A stretch of 64,000 nucleotides of DNA from Chlamydomonas reinhardtii (lineage: Eukaryota; Chlorophyta; Chlorophyceae; Chlamydomonadales; Chlamydomonadaceae), in NCBI RefSeq assembly GCF_000002595.2, contig NC_057014.1, forward strand, positions 1,595,593 to 1,659,592, written 5' to 3'. The notes beneath the pieces were generated by a model. It worked only from the letters and a program-made list of their open reading frames with translations. It did no database searches and had not been told where the DNA came from. The position numbers were made by a program, and so were the translations under genes. Shown piece by piece: positions 51,401 to 64,000 of this stretch. Position 1 is the first letter of the stretch; the number at the start of each line of letters is the position of its first letter.

Positions 51401-53219
51401 AAACACGCAAGGACTGAATCATCAATCATTGCTTGCGGCACGCACTTATCAACCACACAGACACCTTTTAACTGGAACGGCATCACCAAAAGGCAGCTAG
51501 CCATTGCACGCAATCGTGCCCTATCCAATTTTTGGCCACGTATGAAGCAAAACCGGCAGTAATGCGCTGAACCTGCCAACGCCGAGGCACTGCAATCACT
51601 CTGTCCTGGCATTTTTTTGTTTTTTGCGTGCCTTTTGCACCACACAATCCACCCCAATATTTCCGGGTTTAGGCTTGAAGGAGTCAATTCGTCTACGAAG
51701 TCCGTAGTGATGTCGCTTGCGCTTCGAGCAGACAGACAACGATGCAGCCCATCAAGGCATGACCATTCAATCCAAAACGCAAAGTCGTGCAACTGCATCC
51801 GCGTCAACCACCTGAAGCCCACCCGCAGGTACCTTGTGTGAACCTACGAAGCATAAATTTCCGCCTCCAACCCCCACAGCTTCCATCCCGCAGATGCTAA
51901 TTTGCAGTGTCGTAGGTATGTAAGCACAGTTGGAGGATCAGCAAACAGCACGTGCTATGCTAGCTACAGCCTCGGGGCACCATCACTCCTTGAAGCGCCT
52001 TGTGTAATCTGGTAATGGTCCTGCCCACTCGGCGTCCCAACGCGGGATGCGCCCCCGAAGCTTTCGTCGCCTTTGTACTTCGCCTTGCTACGTGCCTGGC
52101 AAAAAAACCGACCTCCTTTCAATATCCCTCTCACACGCTCACACTCGCCCGTATGCCGTGTTGGGCATTGACACCCCCCCACCCCCACCCCACACATGCA
52201 CAGTTCTGGCTACAAGCCTCGCCGTGGCCCCTTGCAAACCCCCAGCACTCTCACTCGCCCTACGGTAATGACACATATGAGATTCGGCTGCAAGATTCGG
52301 ATGAAAATAAGTCCACACGCCCCAGCTTCCGACACGCTGCACGGTACGGCAACCTCGGCACGCACGCACGTCTTGGACGCAGGCACCCAATTGGCAGGGT
52401 CAAGCCTGGCCCCTAACTCAAAAGATATGAAGATCACACAGCAGCTAAGCCAGTCGCTTGTGTTTCCTCACGCGATCCGGCTCCACGCACTTAGACCACC
52501 TATAGCTCGTCACTTCCGTAATAATTCCTTCTGCACTACCGAAATCCATATTAATGGTTTTCCTTATGGCACTGCTGCTCTGGCATAGCAGTCCCTGCCG
52601 CGCGCCACCACCACCACAATTCCCCGCATTAATCCGCATTAATCCGCACCAATCCTCACCGCCGCTCCCTTTACCCAGTGCCGTGCGCAAACGTATAATG
52701 GTGTTCGTCGCGCGCCGGGGTCACTGGGATCCAGAAAAGCCATACGCACGGCACTGGCCCTAAGGCAATGGGGCTAAACTCAGTTGTAATGCCCGGGCAC
52801 CAAGCACCGCCTTCACACAATCTACCTGCGCTTCATACCGCCTGCTGTGTAATACCTGCCTGGCCTAGCTAATCAACTCGCACGCACGCACGTCAGCGAG
52901 CCACCCCCACCCCCGCAAGTCTGTGCCTGCTTCCCCACGCACGCCCGGCTGCGGCGCCCCGCAATGCTGCGGGGCTTGCATTGGGCTTCGCTGGCGATGG
53001 GAAGCGGGCCCTTGCCCCCAGCAGCGCACCATCCACACGAGCTGTGGGCCACACACGTGTCCATAAACACCCACAGCCCGCCGGGACCACACACACCGCA
53101 TGCCGGGCTGACGCGCCAAAGACGACAACCATCCATCCATGCGGCCTGCTGAAGGCCCGCGCCCCACAACACACGTCGTGTCGGCGCAGTGGTGGCAACA
53201 GACTTCGTCGACTACTCCG

Positions 53220-53277
53220 CAATTATAGGCTCACACATATGCATGTGCGCACCCCAGCACTTCCTTGCCTATAATTG
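53220..53277. repeat. short foldback (11-bp inverted repeat)
   Basis: CAATTATAGGC at 53220-53230 and its exact complement GCCTATAATTG at 53267-53277, separated by 36 bp. No target duplication is seen at the edges. Confidence 0.7.
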
Positions 53278-54647
53278 TTCCACGCACAAGACCCGCCATC
53301 GACACCCCCCAACCCGAATCCAAGTACCTCGTAAACCCCATATGTTGTATGGTTATGGAGAAAAGTCTGGAAGAGCACGCGGCCACGTTATGACGTTGCG
53401 CGCGGCGCCTTTATATGTCATGCCATCCGACGCCGCACACACCATGGAGGTCGATGTGCAGTGCGGCATTCACCAATCTTCTTCCGCAATCCGACGTCAC
53501 CATCAATAGTTCGTGACCTATGCAACCCATTGCAAGGGACCAAAAATCCTCCTCACGCCACACACGGCCTGGAAATAGGCCCGGACTCCCAAAGCCCGTG
53601 TAGCCATCATTCATGATTATATGCATGCAAGCGATAAAGTCTGCCTCTGTCTCTCACTTACTCTCCCTGGCGCTTCCCGTTCTACATGTCCCCGAACCCA
53701 GCAAAAAGCCGCATGTTCCCTCTCTGACTAAAGCCTACCTCGTATTTTCCTGCCTACGCGCATACCATGCCTGCAACGCGCTTTGCAATCATCGAGGATA
53801 CTCATGCATGAAAACATTCTGCGGCACCTTGCAGAGGCGCCAAATGCCGCAGCTTAACCCCTTGCAGCCCTGTGTGCCGGAGCGAACACACCTTTACAAT
53901 CACACACCCGTTTCCCTTTTTGAAACTCGCCCGCATTTGCCCTCCATCCTTGTGCTATCCTAACAACGCAGTAACTGCAAAGACGCACGCGTGTATAGCG
54001 TGGCTGTTGCGGGCACGCACACGGACGCGCACACGGCAGAAACCACCACCCACACGACTGTGTGTGTTTGTGTGTGGGTAGACCCGAGCCCAACGAAACG
54101 TGGGGGGGCTTGCGGCATCCTAACCACGCCCTGCCACCTCATCACGACACATCCATCTATCTCACAACCATCTGGCTCTCTATCTCGGCAGCAACTGGAA
54201 GCCCACCCGCAAAGCCTCAAGGCTAGAGTTGCTGTAGAGTGGCAGCACGCCACGCACGGAACTCAAGACCATATCCTTGGCACTGGAGGACTTGCAACTT
54301 GCTCATCATGCATCAGCAGCTCTGAGGGGGAAAACCGGTGTGCACCTCGCTGCCCCAAAGGCTCCTGCTTTTGCTGTACGTTGTGCTCTGGCATGCTCAA
54401 ATGCGCGTATCACAGAATGCGTCTTGCTTCTATTCTGATTCAACATGCCAAGCTTATTACTTGAAGCCCTACGGCCCCGCCTGTGCCCAGACGCATCCAA
54501 AAGCCCCACGACCTCTCGAGGGTCGGCAATGCCTCAACCGCCAATTTACTGCCCACCCGTGCCTTTATGGCACAATCATGTACGGTGGCGACATTTTATA
54601 CAAAGGAAACCGGGCGATAGGGCGGGCTGGTGTTGCCGCCTTTGCTT

Positions 54648-57647
54648 TTACGCCATGCCGCACCAAGCTGCGGCGTGCAGCTGTTGCCGCGCCGCGGCAG
54701 CCTTGGCCGCCGCCTCCTCGGCCTGCCGCCGCGCCTCTTGCACCTGGCAGTGACGCAGGGTCACCGCGCACGCCTCCAGGCCCGGCGCCAGTGCTCCCAC
54801 CCACACCCCCGCCGCCGCCGACACAGCCGCGGCGGCGGCGGTGGCGCCAGCGCCCACCACGCCCGCGCTCAGAGCGCACACGCTGGCCGGGCGGCCGCAG
54901 CCGCAGCTGGCGAAGGCGGTGCCGAAGCCGGTGCCAGTGGCTGCGGCGGCCATGGCTGCGGCGGCGCCGGCGGCGGGCGCGAGGCCGGCGGCGGCGGCGT
55001 CTGAGGCGCAGCCCAGCATGCGCTCCGCGAGGGCGACGCAGGCGAGGGCGATGGTGGAATGGTCGTAGCCCAGGAAGCAGTCATTCAGCAGTGACATCTC
55101 CTGTGGATGGCGAGGAATTTGCGAAATGATTTTTCGAATTATATCAATCAAACAAGTACAGGAAATAGTGTGGTAGATGTGTACTGTATGACTGCAGCGG
55201 CGCAACCTTCTGGTGCAACGGCACAGGTGGCTGGGATGCTGGGGCGGCTGGGCGCCAGAGTAAACGGCAGCCAATGGCACAGTCAATAGCAGGAGCATGC
55301 AGGGCACACAACGCGGCATCAGGCGTGGTGACATGCAAGGCGGCACACAGACGGAGGCGACTGGGCACACTCACCGCCAGCATCACGGCGCGGCTCGTAA
55401 CCGGCAGCCACTGCGCCACGCCCGGTGCCCGGGTGGGCTGCGGAGCAGCAGGCGCAGCAGGCGCCGGCGTCGCGTGGCACGCGTCGGCGTCGGCGTCACG
55501 GGCAGCGGCGGCGGTCTTGGGCGGCGGGCCGGCGGCGGGGGCCGGCGCCGCGTGCGGCAGGCACAGCAGGAAGTGGGAGAGGAAGGAGTAGGTGTTGGGC
55601 ACGTGCAGGCGCCAGTGCAGGGCCTGCAGCAGGACCCACTCCATGCGCTGAAGGTCCTGGGCCTGGGGTAGGCGGCGAGGAGGGAATGGAGGGAGGGGCA
55701 GTCAGAATTCGGGGGAAGGGGCGGGGGCAACGACGACTTTTTGTGTGCGTGAGTATGCAGAGAGCACTAGGAAGCACGCAAGACTGTGTGTGGTTGCCGG
55801 ACAGGCACGGACCTGGTAGATGGCCTTGCCCTGGCAGTCCACAGCCAGGCGCAGCCACACGCAGGGAGCGACCTGCCCAACCTGATGCGGGCGTAAGAGG
55901 AGGGAAGGAGGAGGGAGGGAGGGAGGGGAGGGAGGAAAGGGCGTGGGCGAGGGGCGCGCATGAGACTCAAGGGCAGTGCGCAGCTGCGGAAAGGGTCAAT
56001 GCAAGCTGGATATAGCGTAGCGCGAAGCAACTTGAACATTTTGTGAATGTTGCACGAGCACACTCATGCCGGAAGGGGCCGGGCGTGCTTGCGCTCGCCG
56101 GGCTGACACCTGCAGGCACTCCGTAGGCACCATCTCGATGTACCGCTGCCGTGTGTGTATTTGGCATCCACCCACCTCCTCGTACTTGACGGCCACGGAC
56201 ATGCAGGCGATCGCCAGCAGCTGCAGCATGCTGTCAGGCGGCAGGTCCTGGCGGGTGGTGGTTGTTGTTGGGAGGGCAGGGGGGCAAGGAGGCAGGCAGC
56301 AGCTTATGAAATGCGATGGCCGATGGGCCGCGCGATGCCACGCACAGAGCGCGAGGCAATGTCAACCCTAAACCTTGAACCAAATAACTAACAAAACTGC
56401 CGCGCCCTGGCATCCGACTACGCCGCCTAAAACCGGCCCGCTGCCCTCGGCCCGTACCGTACTGCTGCCCGCCGGTAGCCGCAGCCAACAGCCCGACAGC
56501 CCGAGCTCGCCCCCTTCCCCATCCGGCCTCGCTCCCCACCTCGGAGGCTGCGACGAAGCGGTCCAGAAGCGAGCCCGCCGCAAACAGCGTGGCGAGGTGC
56601 AGACCAAGCGCCTCCGCAACGTGCCGCATCCAGCCCACGATGCGGGAGCGGTGCGCCGACGGCAGCCGCAGCGGCGCCGCGGCAGCGGCGGAGCTAGGGC
56701 AGCAGCAGCAGCAGCCGCTCACGGCACAGCGGTCCGCGGCCTCCGAGTGGGTGGCGGGGAGCTGTGGGGATGTGGCGGCTGAGGCCGACAGGGCGGTAGC
56801 GCGTGGCGCGCAGGCCGGCTTGCGGCCGCAGTCCGGGCGCCGCGCCATCTCGCGCTGCTTCTGCAGGTCTTGCCTGTGGGTGTGTTGTGGACACGGAAGG
56901 GCGGAGGAGGAAGGAAGGGAGGGCGGGGCGGAATGAGCAGGGCTAGGGTTTGGGCCGTCGACAGGTGACCTGCGTACGGTGTCACAGACGACCGCGCCAA
57001 CCGCTTCCCCTGCCAAACGCAAAACCCTTGCGCGCGCCGGCAGGGGCCAATACTGTGGAATAAGATCTTCGTGTTTAGCGTGCTGCGTCTTGGTGGGAAC
57101 AACGCTCGCGGGCACGAACATTGCAGCATCGCCGAATTCTCACACGTGCACTACATAGTCCCGGTCCGGTACTCAATTGGCCTACCTGATCACAATAAAG
57201 ACCTCGCTGGTACCGGTGGGGCTGAACTCGGGCGCTGGTGAGCAGTAGCCGACGTCCTGCCCGCAGAATTGCGCCATCGGCGCCAGTGCCTCGCCTCCTG
57301 AAGGCCCGAGAGACTCGTCTAGGACATCCTCCGTGCAGATGAGGCTGAAGCAGTCGCCTGTGGAAAACTCGCCCGTGGAGGTGCGAGAAAGAGTCTGCGA
57401 CGACGAATTCGCGAGGGAGCACAACGAGCTGGCTGCGGAGTCCAGCCTGCCGATGCCATTGCCCAGTCCTTTGTTGACGTGAAGGACCTGTCGCATTGGA
57501 AACAGGGCGTGTGAGACGGCGGTGCAGCAAGTCGGCCGGCACAGAATTGGATTCCTCCCGCGCACGGCCAGGACTCACCTCCGCGCCCCCGGAATGTGCT
57601 AGGCCGCTATCCATCGTGCCAAAGAGAAGATCATGTCCACGCTCCAT
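54648..57647 (-). CDS. CYCD1: D-type cyclin
   Basis: Regulatory subunit of a G1/S cyclin-dependent kinase, expected in the nucleus. Exons: 57647-57579, 57487-57186, 56873-56540, 56247-56176, 56145-56110, 55872-55813 (or from 55881), 55662-55375, 55100-54648. Phases fit and give about 537-540 residues. Near residues 72-76 lies LICTE, a match to the LxCxE retinoblastoma-binding motif of D-type cyclins, followed by acidic EDVLDE as in plant CYCDs. The cyclin box follows: RSRIVGWMRHVAEALGLHLA, LLDRFVAASE, LLAIACMSVAVKYEE, YIEMVPTECLQ, then RMEWVLLQALHWRLHVPNTY and SFLSHFLLCLP. A 45-residue Ala/Pro insert interrupts the second fold before LPVTSRAVMLA and EMSLLNDCFLGYDHSTIALA. The C-terminus is Ala-rich and ends in a predicted coiled coil (QEARRQAEEAAAKAAAARQQ). 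D-type is well supported. The number 1 rests on my memory that C. reinhardtii CYCD1 neighbours PGK1. The first ATG in frame is used. Confidence 0.88.
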
Positions 57648-59609
57648 GATGTTACCGTGTCTGGGAGGGGGAGCGCGGCATGTAAATCGACGCTGAACAC
57701 TAATAGCAGGGAATTCGTCAGGTCGCAACGCCAATATGGTGTTGCGTAACCCCGACAGTTGAGTTCCCTGTGCTATTGTCTTTGGAGAAGTGACCCTGAC
57801 CGCCGACGCGCCTTTATGACCCCCCCTTCACCGAAACCCCTTCCCTCCATGCAACAATGTCATCCCAGCCTCTCGCGCAGCTTACAGTGCCTTCAAGTAA
57901 ACAAGATCTATTTCTCTGTGTCCAGCTCGGCGACGCGCAGGTGCCCGCAAGTCCGGGCCCGTCAGCAGCCCTACCTGCTCGGTTTCCGAGCACTTCCGAC
58001 CACAACGGTGCCCACGCCTTGATTGAAGCCTAATGGCTGTTGAGCTTGGTTGATAACAATGTTCACAAAAGGTCTCGCTTCCCGAATCAAATGGCGAAAG
58101 GTCCGAGAACTAAGGGCTACACAATCGCGAAGCTGCGCAAGTTGCTCATAATGTAGCTAAACAAATAAACCATGACGCAATATTGCGCAAGACTTCAACT
58201 AGGGCCAAGGGGCCGGCAGTACATCGGAGGCTGGCGGTACGCGGTCGTCGTTCTCGCTCGCCCTCCATCGTGTTTGCTGAGATTGTCATACCAAAACATG
58301 CTGGTACCCATATTTCAGCTGCAGGATAACCTCTGGTTGAAGCGCAAGGAAGAGGGACGCCACAAGTTCAGCGGTCGTTACTTTCCGTTAACGCTAACGC
58401 CGAGGCGCTACTTGGCTAACGCGTTCCAACACAGCTTTGGACAAACTAGCGATGAGTATCTGCAGTGCCCAAACTTTGATTGCGGCTTGCGACTGTACAG
58501 ATATTTGAAAGCTTCGACGCCGCAGGTGTGACAGGGCGCGAACTCGCCCTCCTAGTCCCGCCCGCTATCTTCCCCCCCCCCCCCCCCCCCAGTGCCCCCT
58601 TCCCCGACACACGCGCTCACACGCCACCCGTCCATGGAAATGCCATCTACGTTGATGCAAGCGGTGCGGTTCTGTCTTGTCCTGTTGGGCTGTTGCATGC
58701 AACGGAGAAACACAGCGGGCAGGGGGCTGGGGCAAATCGACTTCGGTTTACAGGCTGCAGCGGTCGACTGCCTGCAGGTGCGCATCGGCTATGCTATCCG
58801 CGCGGTGTGGCGTCGCATTGAGTCTGTGTGGTGCTATCGCCTTGGCCGGGCGCCCGGAGCGTGAGGAATGCGCGTCAGCAAAACATCGACACAACCTGCC
58901 AGCTACCGTCGGTACAGTAACAGCGCGCGAACAACGCACCAATGCCTTGTCCCTTCTTGCTACGCATTTATGTGGGCACGGGTGGGAGCCACACACATCG
59001 GGACTACGCTTTCCTGCCCCTTGCCATGTTCCATCACGAGGCTGCAGCACCAGTCTAGGTGTGTCCCTGTTGCAGGCGCTCGTCCCGACTTGGCACGCGA
59101 GGAAGTCTATCTCTGACAACTTCTTGGCACCCTCACATAAAACCCCATCCAGCCGCCCACGTACACGCCGCCGGGTATCACATCACATCGAGTTCCTTGT
59201 TCATAGCTCAGCAAGTAAGAACGCTTCCCCCGGACACGGCAAAAATAAATGCAGCCAAAAAATTGCGCTATGCATACGGTACGCAAGCTGCAGACCTGGG
59301 GGGCTCACGCCTTGTGTGGGGGGTGTGGGTGTTGTTTGCTAGGCGACGTGCTGCCGGGCCTCGCGTGTCACACACTGCGTCGCTGCCACCCAACCGCCCT
59401 CACTTCCTCTCCCCTGCCAACAACAATGCCGCCCTCCGCCTTTCCTGCTCATACAAAACTCCCGAAACTGTCAATAACCCTCGCTCCTGACTTGCTTTGC
59501 GTTGCTTTGCCAAGCCTTGCCGGCTGCAATTCGTGCGCGCCAGAGCGAACCAGCCCCTGTCGCAGGCTGTAGCGACTCCACACTCCGGTGACCCTCTCCT
59601 CTCCACCCA
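57648..59609. other. intergenic between the cyclin and the ankyrin gene
   Basis: The left part should contain the cyclin promoter, and the right part the 3' UTR of the minus-strand ankyrin gene. A run of about 20 C lies at 58571-58590. The plus frame 58172-58531 (119 codons) has no recognised homology or splice partner and is not called. Confidence 0.4.
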
Positions 59610-63061
<3,452 letters not shown>

Positions 63062-63279
63062 TTTGATGCCAAGTGGAATATGTACTGCACTTATGTATGT
63101 GTATATAGACTAGGTGTAAGGTGCAGACTGGGCGAAAAGGGATTTCACTTGGCATGGAAGAATGCCATCGTCTGAACCCGAGCATTGCAAGCGTACAGCT
63201 ATTATGCTGCAAACTACCACATACATGATGTTCCGTTTTAGCTGCGTCTGGTGAATCAATACTAGCACACACGAAAGGA
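63062..63279. promoter_or_regulatory. short divergent promoter, ankyrin gene / transporter
   Basis: Only 218 bp separates the ATG at 63061 (minus) from the ATG at 63280 (plus). The segment is less GC-rich than its flanks, as expected for a shared bidirectional promoter. No clear TATA box is seen. Confidence 0.55.
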
Positions 63280-64000
63280 ATGGAAATCGCGGAACCTCTT
63301 GTGCAAGCTGCCACGCGCCTGGCGGAGAGCTGTACATTGCTTGCTATCGGCTACAACCTACGCCAGGCCGGCGTGCTGCGGGCGAGCGATGGCGAGGTAC
63401 GCGTGTCGGCGTCGCGGCAGCGTGGCGGCCGGGGCCTCGTGACCTTGACCGGTCCCGGCTCATGGCTAGGGGGCGCGCTTGGGTGTGCTTGGGTGCGCCC
63501 GGCGCTGACGAAATTGAAGGCACACGCCTCCTGTGTCGGCTGCCACAGCCGGCAGAGGACGGGGGCCTAGGCGCCCCGGCTAGCGCGGGGGCGCCAGAGG
63601 CGATGGATGGGGACTGGGGAGTGTGGCGGGGAGTGAGGCCCTGGGGCCGTGACCCTCGTCCGCTGTGTGTATGTGTGGCAGAGCGTGTTTGCAAGATGAT
63701 CGTGTGTGTGTATGTGTTCGTGTGTTCATGTGTGTTTGGGGTACACGGTATCCAGGGGCCACTACCGGAGTAGCCGCGGCCGTGCCACCCCGCCCCGCGC
63801 AACCCCTGCGCCCCACCGCCCACACACACACACACCCTCGTGCCGCCCCCTCTCCTCCTCACAACAGACCGCGCTCAAATTGGTGACCACGCTGACGCTG
63901 CCGTCAGCCATCCTCCAGGTCTTGGCCAAGTGAGTTGGTGTGTGCCTAGGTGTGCGTGTGTGTGGGGGGGGGGCGTTCACTCGCAAGTTTGGAATGCCCC
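63280..64000 (+). CDS. probable AEC-type membrane transporter, 5' part only
   Basis: Two exons are visible: 63280-63396 and 63868-63929, the latter with a GTGAGT donor; the gene continues beyond the window. The 59 complete codons begin MEIAEPLVQAATRLAES, then TLLAIGYNLRQAGVLRASDG and TALKLVTTLTLPSAILQVLA. The pattern, a hydrophobic helix with GYxLRxxGxLxxxDG, then LxKLVxxLTLPxxIL, is that of the first two helices of auxin-efflux-carrier/malate-permease (AEC, PIN-like) proteins, which export organic anions. With so little of the protein, the family call is tentative; another permease with a similar N-terminal helix pair is possible. The start is the only ATG before the first helix. Confidence 0.5.

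Larger units (their letters stand above)
46770..54647. other. 7.9-kb gene-poor interval
   Basis: Between PGK (minus, start 46769) and the cyclin (minus, stop 54648) I find no exon chain on either strand. The longest frames (for example 50202-50594 and 47405-48028) are random in composition. The PGK promoter is at the left edge. At the right edge, TTACA at 53894-53898 is the nearest TGTAA for the cyclin, about 750 bp past its stop. Inside lie a hAT-type MITE (48179-48427), the palindrome GGGGTTTTAACCCC near 49507-49520, and a short foldback (53220-53277). Non-coding RNA cannot be excluded. Confidence 0.4.

Noticed and set aside
58172-58531. 119-codon plus-strand frame after the cyclin
   Set aside because: Looks superficially protein-like but has no promoter context, family match or splice partner that I can support.

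Overview
The window looks like nuclear DNA of a volvocine green alga, most likely Chlamydomonas of the reinhardtii clade. It is GC-rich. Genes have many short introns with GTGAGT or GTGCGT donors, 3' ends can carry TGTAA poly(A) words, and long (CA)n/(GT)n tracts and alanine/glycine-rich proteins are common. The decoded phosphoglycerate kinase matches C. reinhardtii PGK1 as I remember it, apart from small differences in the transit region. The exact species cannot be settled by eye.

Layout. From about 1.3 to 21.1 kb there are three very long low-complexity reading frames (minus, plus, minus; about 817+, 1040 and 1657 residues). They share a few short non-repetitive motifs and may form an undescribed family. 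Between them lies gene-poor DNA with microsatellites, a 45-bp minisatellite and a LINE ORF1-like fragment.

From 23.6 to 46.8 kb the genes are well conserved and dense. RtcB RNA ligase (minus, 20 exons, 505 aa) is followed by complex I subunit NDUFA12/B17.2 (minus, 4 exons). NDUFA12 is divergent from a JmjC protein of the KDM8/JMJD5 type (plus, 8 exons). Next come a small plus-strand protein with a hydrophobic segment and chloroplast phosphoglycerate kinase (minus, 9 exons).

From 46.8 to 54.6 kb I find no gene, but there is an intact-ended 249-bp hAT-type MITE with an 8-bp target duplication. From 54.6 to 64 kb there are a D-type cyclin with an LxCxE motif (minus, 8 exons), a probable chloroplast ankyrin protein (minus, 6 exons) and, divergent from it, the first two exons of a probable AEC-type membrane transporter that runs off the window.

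The genes do not form a pathway; they are ordinary neighbours. Exon borders below were set by hand from GT/AG sites, reading phase and family alignment from memory. For RtcB, NDUFA12, KDM8, PGK, the cyclin and the ankyrin protein all phases close and give one uninterrupted protein.
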